Positions 46,358 to 54,817 of a stretch of 64,000 bases of DNA are shown here, piece after piece. The notes under the pieces are model-generated. The model was given only the letters and a program-made list of their open reading frames with translations. It did no database searches and had not been told where the DNA came from. The stretch lies in the NCBI GenBank assembly GCA_963668435.2, contig CAXXSC010000010.1:310001-374000 (forward strand), written 5' to 3'. Made by a program: the position numbers and the translations under genes. Position 1 is the first letter of the stretch. Each line of letters starts with the position of its first letter. The stretch is from G963668435 sp963668435 (GTDB lineage: Bacteria > Latescibacterota > Latescibacteria > Latescibacterales > Latescibacteraceae).

Positions 46358-47686
46358 TCACTTCATCAAGGTCAGTTTTGCCGTACTTCTCAACCCGGCT
46401 GATCTCATTTCGGCGAAATACACACCTGCAGAAACAACCACGCCCCTATCGTCGCAACCATCCCAGAGCACCAAATGTTTCCCCGCCGAAACGCGGCCGC
46501 TTTCGAGTTCGCGAACTTTCTGGCCGGCACTGTTGTAAATATTCAATGTTACATCACACTCCGATTCAGTGCTGTAGCAAATTGTCGTACTGGGATTGAA
46601 CGGATTGGGATAACAGGCATGAATCCTGAACGTTTCAGGCACCGTTTTTTCTACCGCGGTATCCGACGACTTATATTTGAAATGACCATTCTCTGCCGCG
46701 ACCCATACATTGCCATTATCATCACCGGTGATAGCGTAGACCTCACCGCCGCTGTAGCCCGTGGACTCATTATATTTCGTCATCGTGTCGCCATCGTAAC
46801 AAGCAATGCTGTCACCGAGAGATAGCCAGATGGCACCCTCACTGTCCGCTGAAAGCGCATTAACTCCTAGCTCGTCATCACGGTACCTCGGCTGCCAGAG
46901 ATCATCGACCAGTTCGTACAGTATATAGCTATAACAACACCAGAAAGAACCGTCAGGAGCACTTGTCAGTGTATGTACGTGATCCTCGAAATCCTCAATA
47001 GTTGAGAGCATATTGATACGTGTCTTTTTCCACTCGGTACCATCATAGACATAGCAACCACCAGTCAATGTCGGTACCCCCTCCCCGTTATGAGAAATCA
47101 TATTATCATAGTCGGCGTATAAAAATGAGACGCAGACCTGGCCGCTCGTGTTCGCGGCAAGATGATAGACTATGGGATCATCAACCGGCAGGCCGTTATC
47201 CACACCATGTTTCTGCCAGACACCGTCCTTGCAACTCATAAGAACGCCGCTCATCCCGCAGAAAACAGTTCCATCAGAGGCAACCGCAATCCTGTAGTCA
47301 TCCCACACCTCATTTTTACCTTTGAATAGGACGGGATACGAATCCCAGCCGTTACCATTGAACCTGCTGATTCCCGAATCGAACAGGCACCAAACCGAGC
47401 CTGCCCCTGTCCCGATATCTTGTGCGTAATAGCCTTGAAGGCCATCCTCTTTCGTGAAAATATCCCATGAAAGGCCATCATAACGATAGACAACCCTGTT
47501 GAACCTGAGCCATGTCTCTTCCGCCGAAACGGTCCACAGAGTAGCATCACGATCCACCGATATTTGGGGATTTTTCAATTCATCGGGTGCAGACGGAATC
47601 ATTGTCCATGTTCTTTCAGCCGCCGCAATACCCGACATACCGAGAACGGTTAAGATCAGAAATGCTGTCAGTAACGCTTTTTTCAC
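46358..47686 (-). CDS. Reg_prop propeller surface protein with FlgD/type IX-like C-terminal module (copy A)
   Basis: A 442-residue exported protein: leader (KKALLTAFLILTVLGMSGIAAA), Reg_prop-type blades that are more degenerate than usual (VWCLFDSGISRF, IWLSLGDSIACY, VWVAAENGHFKY), then CYPNPFNPSTTICY...YNSAGQKVRELESGRVSAGKH...GVVVSAGVYFAEMRSAG, ending LTLMK. The last segment is strikingly like the end of the M56 protein upstream (YIAEMKTAGCRSTLKMSLMK), suggesting a shared recent origin. It begins 26 nt after that gene, so the two are probably co-transcribed. Confidence 0.85.
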   Translation of the reverse strand: MKKALLTAFLILTVLGMSGIAAAERTWTMIPSAPDELKNPQISVDRDATLWTVSAEETWLRFNRVVYRYDGLSWDIFTKEDGLQGYYAQDIGTGAGSVWCLFDSGISRFNGNGWDSYPVLFKGKNEVWDDYRIAVASDGTVFCGMSGVLMSCKDGVWQKHGVDNGLPVDDPIVYHLAANTSGQVCVSFLYADYDNMISHNGEGVPTLTGGCYVYDGTEWKKTRINMLSTIEDFEDHVHTLTSAPDGSFWCCYSYILYELVDDLWQPRYRDDELGVNALSADSEGAIWLSLGDSIACYDGDTMTKYNESTGYSGGEVYAITGDDNGNVWVAAENGHFKYKSSDTAVEKTVPETFRIHACYPNPFNPSTTICYSTESECDVTLNIYNSAGQKVRELESGRVSAGKHLVLWDGCDDRGVVVSAGVYFAEMRSAGLRSTAKLTLMK

Positions 47687-47712
47687 GACTTCTCCCTTCT
47701 TCTCACATCACC

Positions 47713-50700
47713 TTATTTCATCAGTGACATTTTTAACGTTGAACGACATCCGGCTGTTTTCATTTCGGCAATATAGGTGCCGTTGGAAACTGTGTTACCG
47801 TCATTATCGAGACCGTCCCATATAGTCCGGTGCGCTCCCGCGGAGAGATGTTCAGAAACGAGGTCACGGACTTTTTGTCCGAGACTGTTGTAGATCACCA
47901 GTGAAAAATCGGCATCCTGTGCCACTGTATATTCGATTGTCGTCGTCATGTTGAACGGATTGGGGAAATTGCCCTTGAGCGAGAAAGCGGTGGGAGCATC
48001 AAGTGTCATGTCCTTCTCGATTTCCAACGGCGGAGTAAAATCCTGCATGTATATTTCCCATGATCCGCCGCTCTTGAGATTTAGACATACCTGAGAACCG
48101 TCCGGCGAAAAACGCCCCCATGAGGATTCACGGCTCTCTTCTGCCATATTATAAATAGTCCCTTCCCTGAGATCGTAAAGGGTCTGCATGAAACCAGCGG
48201 CGGACTCTTCATCGCTGCGCTGAATGGCCGAGCTCTCCACCGAGTACAAAAGCCAGCGTCCATCAGGAGAAACATCCGCAAGCGAAACAGCCCCGGTAAC
48301 CAGCATTTCTTCCGTCCCGTCACCGTCCAGGCCGACACGTACGATCCTGCGGTTTTCATCGCTGTCACCACCCTCGACAATCAGGGAATTTCCATCGGTA
48401 CCGAAATGAAGTTCCGTCGGATTCTCGAATGGCAGCAGCTCCCTGAGCCCGTTATCCATGTTCATAACCCACAATTCGCTCGGAGAATCGGGGACCTCGG
48501 TTATATAAGCAAACAATTTCCCGTCGGGGCTGTATGCTCCGGTAGTGGCGTTTTCAGCGAGAACTTCTCTGACACCTGTCACAAGGTCGATTATTTCGAT
48601 CACTGGAAGAGGATTCTGAATATTGAACAACCTGGCATTGTCACGTTCATCGATAATCACTTTTGTTCCATGCTCGAGGTCGATCTCGTAGTGCCGGAAC
48701 GCGACATAACGACCGTCTGGCGAGAAACCCAGTGTACAAAGGTCGCCCCAGTGAAGGCTCTCCTCCTCAAACACGAGCTTGTAATAATTATCATAGATCA
48801 GAACAGGCTCACCACCGTCGGCATTAACCACCCAGATGCCATATTCTTTATCGTTGAAAGCGATTTTACTGCCGTCTGGAGACCATACAGGATTCAGCTT
48901 GCTTTTTCTGAGAGACTGGTAAAACTCACGCATTTTGCTGTAATTGGGATTCGAAAGATCGCTGTACTCGTAATCAGAGGGTATAGTCACATCAAGGGAT
49001 TTTAAAGTACCGCTTGCCTTGCCCGTACCTGTATCCTGCATATTGTATGAAGCGATTCCGGAAGCGGCATCCTGCCAAGCCAGCGACTGGTCAATTTCGA
49101 GATTATGGTCGATGATGCTTTCCAACATATTGCTTTCACGCTCATAACCCGCTTTTTCACCAACCATAGCTCCGGTGGGAATTAAAAGATGCGATCCAAT
49201 ATATTCACGTTCGCCCTCTTGCAGGATCGATGAGCCGAATTCAACCATAGCGCGTGAATCAGTTCCGCCCGTCGCGGCGAAACGGAATTCCACCGGCGAG
49301 GAATCCATATCAACTGATTCCATGATGTGCTGGATATTTTTTACTTTGCTTCCAGTAATCACCGGACTCTCGTGTTCACTATCGTCCTCTTTTTCATTGA
49401 TGCCTGCGAGAATACCAGCGAGCGAGACATTTTCATCTGAAAGTGCGCCTGCCGGTTTTCGATGATCGACAGGAACCATGAGATTCCTGCCGTTGACTTT
49501 CATCGAGGTTTCAAGGCTGACCACTTTTTTCGGTATCGACGCTGTGCTGTCGGCGGTAATTCCCATGAAACTGACTGACACAAAGCCGATACTGCCGAAT
49601 ACAACGGTTACGATCATCTGACGTTTGTGAAGAGAATAACTGAGTGGTCTGTGACGATCCAGGATTCTCTCGATACGAGTGAGAAATGAGGAGTCGATCG
49701 AGAAAAAACCTACACTTGCGGCGGACTGGACAGCCATGAGACAGCCCTCTTCGGCTATCCTGTAGAGCTGTTCGGCATAATCCCGTCTGCTTTTTGTTAT
49801 ATGCATGACAATGTCATCGCAGATAAAATCGCTCGTGATCTTCATCTGCCTGTCGATCACCCACATCAGAGGCTGGAATGGAATAACAACCTTCCCCGCC
49901 TGGACAACTAGGTTCCACAACGTATCTTTCCGGGTAAGATGGGCTAGTTCATGCACAAGGATTTCCCGGCTCGAAACAGTCTCATCCTCACGCTCGGAGG
50001 GCAGAAAAATGGTTGGGCGGAAAACGCCTGTCAGGAAAGCGGAAGTCACCTCAGGATTGCAGAGCACCGGCGGCGGATCGACACCGAGGATATCGGCATA
50101 ATACCGGCAGGCATCCAGATATTCCGGTTTCGCCACCACCGCCTCTTTCTTCATCTTTGCGATTTCCAGCATTGCATACAGGATTTTCACGGTTAGAAAC
50201 ACAGAGGCAGCCACCCAAAACAGCGCAAAAAGACTGTAAAAAGATGCCAGTGGAATGCCTTTATCACGAGCTGAAGGCTGTTTTAACTTCTCAGAGACGA
50301 CAGATTCAGGAATTGCATTCCGCGTATCTTTCTCAGGTAATGCTATTTTCTCAATCCGGGGCCTTGCTTGCTGAATAGCAGTTTTTTCCGGGCTGACAAT
50401 AACTTCATCGTCAGATGAAATAGTGTATTTGCGGACAACAACCTCTTTCTGTGCCGGGCGTTCAGGCTCCAACAGCGGCTTATATTGTTCCTGCTTTGAA
50501 TTTCCTGCGCCGTCGCTCTGTTCGGCAGGGTCAGGAGGCTCCTGTGCGACCGGTGTTGTTTTTGTCGCTACACGAGGCTCCGCCACGTATGTGCTTTTTT
50601 TCTCAATCCCAGGTATCTGCATCCGGAAAACACCGTACTGTGAGAAAAGATAGGCCGAAACCGGTGTCAGAAGAACTGCGAACACCGATACATGAAGTAT

Positions 50701-50838
50701 GAACGAGGCATAGGCCATATAACGTCTGCTAACGTGCAGACCGATCAGACCGATAATAAGGATTATGCTTGAATGAACTATAAGTGTCGCCGCAAACGGA
50801 ACCACTTCACGACTGAATACTGTCAAAATGTCGTGCAT
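47713..50838 (-). CDS. BlaR1/MecR1-like M56 membrane protease fused to TolB-like propeller and FlgD-type C-terminal module
   Basis: A 1041-residue fusion. Residues 12-35 and 45-67 are membrane helices. A long Pro/Glu/Lys-rich loop follows, then a helix at 199-220, the M56 metalloprotease core with HELAH at 296-300 and a possible distal ligand in FICDD (340-342), and a helix at 408-427. In BlaR1/MecR1 the next part is an extracellular penicillin-binding sensor. Here it is instead a 220-residue linker, a TolB/PD40 propeller (VWSPDGSKIAF, GFSPDGRYVAF, AYSPDGKLFAY, DVSPDGRWLLY, RFSPDGSQVCL) and the module NFPNPFNMTTTIEY...YIAEMKTAG, ending SLMK. It starts 12 nt after a BlaI-type repressor gene, its expected cleavage target. 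Confidence 0.88.
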   Translation of the reverse strand: MHDILTVFSREVVPFAATLIVHSSIILIIGLIGLHVSRRYMAYASFILHVSVFAVLLTPVSAYLFSQYGVFRMQIPGIEKKSTYVAEPRVATKTTPVAQEPPDPAEQSDGAGNSKQEQYKPLLEPERPAQKEVVVRKYTISSDDEVIVSPEKTAIQQARPRIEKIALPEKDTRNAIPESVVSEKLKQPSARDKGIPLASFYSLFALFWVAASVFLTVKILYAMLEIAKMKKEAVVAKPEYLDACRYYADILGVDPPPVLCNPEVTSAFLTGVFRPTIFLPSEREDETVSSREILVHELAHLTRKDTLWNLVVQAGKVVIPFQPLMWVIDRQMKITSDFICDDIVMHITKSRRDYAEQLYRIAEEGCLMAVQSAASVGFFSIDSSFLTRIERILDRHRPLSYSLHKRQMIVTVVFGSIGFVSVSFMGITADSTASIPKKVVSLETSMKVNGRNLMVPVDHRKPAGALSDENVSLAGILAGINEKEDDSEHESPVITGSKVKNIQHIMESVDMDSSPVEFRFAATGGTDSRAMVEFGSSILQEGEREYIGSHLLIPTGAMVGEKAGYERESNMLESIIDHNLEIDQSLAWQDAASGIASYNMQDTGTGKASGTLKSLDVTIPSDYEYSDLSNPNYSKMREFYQSLRKSKLNPVWSPDGSKIAFNDKEYGIWVVNADGGEPVLIYDNYYKLVFEEESLHWGDLCTLGFSPDGRYVAFRHYEIDLEHGTKVIIDERDNARLFNIQNPLPVIEIIDLVTGVREVLAENATTGAYSPDGKLFAYITEVPDSPSELWVMNMDNGLRELLPFENPTELHFGTDGNSLIVEGGDSDENRRIVRVGLDGDGTEEMLVTGAVSLADVSPDGRWLLYSVESSAIQRSDEESAAGFMQTLYDLREGTIYNMAEESRESSWGRFSPDGSQVCLNLKSGGSWEIYMQDFTPPLEIEKDMTLDAPTAFSLKGNFPNPFNMTTTIEYTVAQDADFSLVIYNSLGQKVRDLVSEHLSAGAHRTIWDGLDNDGNTVSNGTYIAEMKTAGCRSTLKMSLMK

Positions 50839-50850
50839 GAGAAAACCTCT

Positions 50851-51225
50851 CTAATACACATCGCTTTCTTCAATTTTCGCCCTGACTTTTTTCAGCGTAT
50901 CGGGCGATACTTTTTCATTGTTGAGTATATATGAAACAAGATCGTCAACCGAGCCTGCGAAAACATTTTCAACCATTTTCCTGACAGCTCCTTTGACAAC
51001 TTTCCTGTTCTCAACAAGCGGGTAATAGATATATTTCCTGCTGCTGACATCGTAGGCAACCGCATCTTTCTCTACAAGACGCTTGAGAATCATCTGGACA
51101 TTGACAAGTTTCACCGGCTCCTGATCACAGAGAGTGTCGGTGATCTCCTGGGCTGTCGCCCTTTTTCTATCCCACAGGACATGCATGATCCTGAGCTGCT
51201 CGGGACCGAACTCCATATCTGTCAT
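50851..51225 (-). CDS. BlaI/MecI-family transcriptional repressor
   Basis: A 124-residue winged-helix repressor of the BlaI/MecI/CopY family: EFGPEQLRIMHVLWDRKRATAQEITDTL, then VQMILKRLVEKDAVAYDVSSRKYIYYPLV, and a C-terminal dimerisation helix region (VENVFAGSVDDLVSYILNNEKVSPDTLKKV), where the partner protease cuts in BlaI/MecI. GGAGG precedes the ATG. First gene of the locus, with the M56 protease 12 nt downstream. No beta-lactamase or penicillin-binding protein is encoded in the window, so the regulon is probably the propeller genes themselves. Confidence 0.93.
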   Translation of the reverse strand: MTDMEFGPEQLRIMHVLWDRKRATAQEITDTLCDQEPVKLVNVQMILKRLVEKDAVAYDVSSRKYIYYPLVENRKVVKGAVRKMVENVFAGSVDDLVSYILNNEKVSPDTLKKVRAKIEESDVY

Positions 51226-51309
51226 AACACCTCCATTATGTTATGTTAAACCATTAATTCTCAGAGGATGAATGCATCTTCGAACCTACCACCCAACATA
51301 ACCCACCCT

Positions 51310-51334
51310 TTATAATGTCCCCATTACATTACAA
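51310..51334 (-). promoter_or_regulatory. Candidate operator of the BlaI-type repressor
   Basis: Minus-strand dyad TTGTAATGT-N7-ACATTATAA (8 of 9 positions symmetric), starting at the -10 element and covering the expected start point, about 85 nt before the repressor ATG. Its half-site contains TGTAAT, as in known bla/mec operators. Confidence 0.5.
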
Positions 51335-51360
51335 TATATATCATTCTTTTTGAATGTCAA
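51333..51360 (-). promoter_or_regulatory. Sigma70-type promoter of the repressor/M56 operon
   Basis: Minus-strand TTGACA (perfect -35), 16-bp spacer, TATATT, about 107 nt upstream of the repressor ATG. The strongest consensus promoter seen in the window. Confidence 0.62.
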
Positions 51361-51763
51361 GAGATATTTTACCACTGTATATAAGCGGTAGTGAATTCGT
51401 ATAAACACACTATATTTCAGTTTATTACGCCATCATCTGGAGAGTTTTTCCAGTTGAATCATATTTTTTCTTAATTAAGTAATGGAAAAATAGAAGCGAC
51501 TTATTCTGAATTTTGACAGTGTCTGGAGGGAGATATTTCGCAGTGACCTGAAGTTTTCTGGCATTAATAATGGTATTGAAACGTTGTTTGTTGAATAGAA
51601 AATGTAAAATTATTACAACGAGGAGTAACGGCAATAAACATAATTCAAGACAGCGTTAACAATCACAGCATCTTCACATTAAGAACCAATGAGAAGCATA
51701 TCGTATCGGAATCTTATTGGCAACGATGTAGGGGAGAGTGTAGGGGAAGTAAAAATAAAGGCA
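51361..51763. other. AT-rich gap without a supported gene
   Basis: About 400 bp, visibly richer in A and T than the flanks, between the repressor promoter and the tRNA terminator. A 69-codon minus-strand frame (51425-51634) has no ribosome-binding site, leader or recognisable family. A short direct repeat GTAGGGGA occurs twice near 51728-51745. Its position at the 3' side of a tRNA gene would suit a decayed integration site, but nothing proves it. Confidence 0.5.
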
Positions 51764-51794
51764 CAAAAAATGGCTTACGATAATCCGTAAGTCC
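51764..51794 (-). terminator. Terminator of the tRNA-Met gene
   Basis: Minus-strand hairpin GGACTTACG-GATTAT-CGTAAGCC (8 paired bases, one G:U) followed by A and six T, 13 nt after the tRNA 3' end. Confidence 0.85.
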
Positions 51795-51806
51795 TTGATT
51801 TATTTA

Positions 51807-51883
51807 TGGTAGCGGCGCAGGGACTTGAACCCCGGACACGCGGATTATGATTCCGCTGCTCTAACCAACTGAGCTACGCCGCC
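51807..51883 (-). tRNA. tRNA-Met (anticodon CAT), elongator type
   Basis: 77-nt cloverleaf on the minus strand: acceptor GGCGGCG with CGCCGCT, D arm TAGCTCAGTTGGTTAGAGC, anticodon arm GCGGA-ATCATAA-TCCGC, T arm CGGGG-TTCAAGT-CCCTG and an encoded 3' CCA. The anticodon stem lacks the three G:C pairs of initiator tRNA, so it is elongator Met. A lysidine-modified Ile tRNA with CAT is less likely from the acceptor sequence. The first pair is G:U. Confidence 0.95.
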
Positions 51884-51903
51884 ACTCATTTTTGAAGATT
51901 GTT

Positions 51904-51932
51904 AATATACATTTTTTGGACAGAATCTGCAA
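51904..51932 (-). promoter_or_regulatory. Promoter of tRNA-Met
   Basis: Minus-strand TTGCAG, 17-bp spacer, TATATT, with the -10 element 20 nt before the mature 5' end of the tRNA. Confidence 0.6.
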
Positions 51933-51961
51933 CATATTTTTAACAATTGAGATGATATTTT

Positions 51962-52561
51962 TTAGTAATACGAACGCCGCAAAGTCGCCCAGGTATCATA
52001 GACATTCTCTTTCATTCCCTCGAACTCAACCCACTTGTAAATTCGCCATTTGCCCTCGCTGTCCTCTTTCAGATACAGCCATGCGTAACCGCTGACACGG
52101 AATTTCTCGATACCGGCATCAACTTTCGTACTGTCGACAGGGCTGAACACATCCATGCTATAGGTATACTCGTAAGAATCGTCGCCAGAGCGGTACTTGT
52201 ATACGTGGGTGGTGAATGAAATCTGGTCAGTGACTTTTTTCTGAAGAAAGTTCTCTGCGAAAATCTGCTCTCGGTCATAGCCCCACCCTGCCCTGAAATC
52301 CTCCTCGAAACGGGTTGAATCATCAAGCGAGGGGTTAAAAACAAAGTCCTCTGTAAAAAGGCTGAGATAGTCCTGCGAACTCACATTCTTGCAGGAGATC
52401 ATAAGATTGTCAATAATGTTTTCAGGAGAATTCGGTGATTTAAGGGCATCGCCGCCGACACTGTCAGGCTTATCCGGATCGCGCGTACTGAACGGATTAT
52501 TGCAGGCATAGCATACAAGCAGTAATGACGCAATCATGAGAAATGGCAGTCTGATTTTCAC
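51962..52561 (-). CDS. Lipoprotein of unknown function
   Basis: A 199-residue exported protein starting at a GTG that overlaps the stop of the site-2 protease gene (GTGA), with GAGGGG five bases upstream. The leader VKIRLPFLMIASLLLVCYAC has a likely lipid-carrying Cys21. The remainder (SPENIIDNLMISCKNVSSQDYLSLFTEDFVF and GYAWLYLKEDSEGKWRIYKWVEFEG) looks like a small alpha+beta NTF2/SnoaL-like fold. A much longer open frame upstream overlaps the protease gene and is not used. Last gene of a seven-gene operon. Confidence 0.72.
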   Translation of the reverse strand: MKIRLPFLMIASLLLVCYACNNPFSTRDPDKPDSVGGDALKSPNSPENIIDNLMISCKNVSSQDYLSLFTEDFVFNPSLDDSTRFEEDFRAGWGYDREQIFAENFLQKKVTDQISFTTHVYKYRSGDDSYEYTYSMDVFSPVDSTKVDAGIEKFRVSGYAWLYLKEDSEGKWRIYKWVEFEGMKENVYDTWATLRRSYY

Positions 52562-53487
52562 AGGAGCCCCTCGCTGACCTCTATTGGTGAGGGCATGAAA
52601 CAGAGAACGAGCATTATGAGTGCCGCGGCGGCAAGAATGCTTCTCGACGTGCCAAGACGGGCATCCATGCGATCCGGATACGGGTGTGTTCGTCCGAAAA
52701 AGAATGACAGGGCCGCCCATACATACCATCCAGGCCAGAATGTCAGTCCCAAGAGAAGAAGCACCGGGAGCCTCAGGCGACTGATAAGCGTATGAATTTT
52801 CGGTGACAGGGCAAAAAGCACATGACCACCGTCAAGCTGTCCGATTGGCAGAAGGTTCAGTGCTGTTACGAAAAGCCCTATCCAGCCTGCGAAAGCAATC
52901 GGGTGAAGGTTGAGTACCGCGTCATCGGGCAAAGGACCGTGTACGATGAATCCCAGGAATTTAAACAGCAGCGATTCACCGAGAAAGATATTACCCGCAC
53001 TTTGTGTATCCATTCCGGGATTGATATCGGAAAGATACAGCCCGGCAACACAGGCGGCAACTGCAACCACAAAACCGGCCAGAGGTCCGGACACACCGAC
53101 ATCGACTAAAGCTTTACGGTTCGGGATCGAGGATTTCATCTTGATTACCGCACCAAACGTGCCGATCAGTGTCATAGGCGCCGGAATAAAATACGGCAGT
53201 GTCACGTGTATTCCCCAATAACGGGCGGCAAAATAATGCGCGAACTCATGGACACCAAGAATACTGAGCAATGTCAATGAAAACGGCAGTCCTTTCATGA
53301 AAATCTGAAAGCTCGCAAAAGGGTTCTTGCCTGTCGCCAGCATTGAACCTGCAGCCATCGTTGAAAAAACTGTCAGTACGAACAGAATCAGATGAAGACG
53401 ATTCGATTTCTTTACCGGTTGATGGTATTCCGAGGAATCCCGGAAAAAACCATCAGAACCGGTTATAATAATTCGTTTGTATTGCAT
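52558..53487 (-). CDS. Site-2 protease family (M50) membrane metalloprotease
   Basis: A 309-residue intramembrane zinc protease with about six hydrophobic segments. The zinc motif is HEFAH at 80-84 inside a membrane helix (LTLLSILGVHEFAHYFAARYWG), and the second active-site segment is LNLLPIGQLDGGHVLFAL. It has no PDZ domain, as in the M50B/archaeal-like group. Relatives cut membrane-anchored regulators such as anti-sigma factors. No clear ribosome-binding site. It lies 28 nt after pmbA and is coupled to a lipoprotein gene by a 4-nt overlap. Confidence 0.92.
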   Translation of the reverse strand: MQYKRIIITGSDGFFRDSSEYHQPVKKSNRLHLILFVLTVFSTMAAGSMLATGKNPFASFQIFMKGLPFSLTLLSILGVHEFAHYFAARYWGIHVTLPYFIPAPMTLIGTFGAVIKMKSSIPNRKALVDVGVSGPLAGFVVAVAACVAGLYLSDINPGMDTQSAGNIFLGESLLFKFLGFIVHGPLPDDAVLNLHPIAFAGWIGLFVTALNLLPIGQLDGGHVLFALSPKIHTLISRLRLPVLLLLGLTFWPGWYVWAALSFFFGRTHPYPDRMDARLGTSRSILAAAALIMLVLCFMPSPIEVSEGLL

Positions 53488-53515
53488 AATTTATTGAATA
53501 TCTGCTTGAATTGGG

Positions 53516-54817
53516 CTATGCGCCCGAAACTGCGATTTTTGAGAACTTGGTATCGGGCAGATACTGCGCTCCGACCTGAACGGCTTCACTACCGGAAGAT
53601 TCAATCACGTCGAACACATCATAAATGTTGCCCGATAACATCGTATCGCTAAGACGACCGGTGATCTCGCCATTTTCGATCATAAAACCGAGGCCGACAT
53701 TCATGGCAAAATCTCCCGCCATCATGTTCGACTGCCCGGCACCGATAACATTATACATGATCGCGCCGTGTTTTGTTTCAGCAATCATTTCTTCGAGGGA
53801 TGAGCCGCCTGTCGACATGACAAGATTCGACATACCGATCGAGGGCTGAGCAAGAGAGGAGCGAGACGCACTTCCCGTGCTCGTTTCGTCGGCAGCTGCG
53901 GCCGTGTCGATATCAAAAAGGAAATTACGGAACACCCCATCCTCGAATAGAATGTTTTTCTGCGAAACAACACCCTCATCGTCAAAAGGACGGCTTCCGA
54001 CACCGTAAGCGATTAAAGGATCATCTATGACCGTTATTGAACCGAGGACTTTATCCCCTATCCTTCCAATAAGCGGGCTTTCACCCTTGAGCATACTCAA
54101 GCCATCGACCGCCATTTCAATACAGGGGGTCAGGTTTGCCATCTGCTTTGCCGGGAAAATGACCGGCAGAGCCTCGGCAACTTTCGGCGCTTTCTTTTCA
54201 GCTTTTAATGCGAGATCGGCTATAACTGCGGCATAGCTGTCCGTTTCAAGCCTGAGCCTCGAGGAAGTGTGACCGTCATCGATCCAGAGAATAGAATCAC
54301 CGTCAACCACGGTCAGCAGCATACCCTGAGAAAAATTAGTCGCGCGGTACGAGTCCTCGAAACCACTGCTGTTTGCAATATGAACTGTTGAAACAGCGGA
54401 CGAAAAGCTGACATATGCAAGCCCTTTCGGATAGAGCTCAGCGAGGGCATCAACAGCACGTCGGCCCTCCTCCACTGCCGTTTCCGGTGCAAAATCTGCC
54501 ACAGCGCTGTCATAACTGTCAACGGCAGGAAATGATTCCGCGGCTGGTAAATCGAAATCGGCTTCCTTGCCGCAACGCGCCGCGGCGAGAGCCGCCTCCA
54601 CAAGGTCGTCTCCACGTTCCGGGTCAGTTGTCGAGGAGAAACCAAGCCTGCCCTCATGGATCACCCTGAGCGCAGCACCACTTCGTTTCTTACGTTCGGC
54701 ACTCTTGAGGACACCGGCCTCGAAAGACACCTCGAGCGATTCAGTACCGACAGTGAAGACCTCTGCCTTATCCGCTTTTTTCTGTGCTTTTTCAAGTATA
54801 TGTTCAAACATTGGCAT
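53516..54817 (-). CDS. pmbA: PmbA/TldE, non-catalytic partner of the TldD/E protease
   Basis: A 433-residue protein of the modulator-of-gyrase family. It forms a heterodimer with TldD that degrades or trims unfolded peptides and matures some modified peptides. Typical blocks are LEVSFEAGVLKSAERKKRSGAALRV, FGPGV-like SRPFDDEGVVSQKNILFEDGVFRNFLFD and a C-terminal MIENGEITGRLSDTMLSGNIYDVF. It lacks the HExxxH motif, as expected for PmbA. It begins directly after the tldD stop. No recognisable precursor peptide gene is next to it. Confidence 0.94.
   Translation of the reverse strand: MPMFEHILEKAQKKADKAEVFTVGTESLEVSFEAGVLKSAERKKRSGAALRVIHEGRLGFSSTTDPERGDDLVEAALAAARCGKEADFDLPAAESFPAVDSYDSAVADFAPETAVEEGRRAVDALAELYPKGLAYVSFSSAVSTVHIANSSGFEDSYRATNFSQGMLLTVVDGDSILWIDDGHTSSRLRLETDSYAAVIADLALKAEKKAPKVAEALPVIFPAKQMANLTPCIEMAVDGLSMLKGESPLIGRIGDKVLGSITVIDDPLIAYGVGSRPFDDEGVVSQKNILFEDGVFRNFLFDIDTAAAADETSTGSASRSSLAQPSIGMSNLVMSTGGSSLEEMIAETKHGAIMYNVIGAGQSNMMAGDFAMNVGLGFMIENGEITGRLSDTMLSGNIYDVFDVIESSGSEAVQVGAQYLPDTKFSKIAVSGA

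Noticed and set aside
41841..47686. Possible interpretation of the propeller array as CRISPR-like or DNA repeats
   Set aside because: Similarity is at protein level between diverged paralogues; no short regular DNA repeats with spacers are present.
50851..51225. Beta-lactam resistance regulon
   Set aside because: Repressor family matches BlaI/MecI, but the partner protease has no penicillin-binding sensor and no beta-lactamase or penicillin-binding protein gene is present in the window.
51425..51634. A 69-codon minus-strand frame in the AT-rich gap
   Set aside because: No ribosome-binding site, no leader, no family; stop-poor by chance is plausible at this length.
52562..52729. N-terminal extension of the lipoprotein frame ending at 51962
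   Set aside because: Overlaps the site-2 protease gene in another frame; the GTG at 52561 with GAGGGG and a lipoprotein leader explains the gene.
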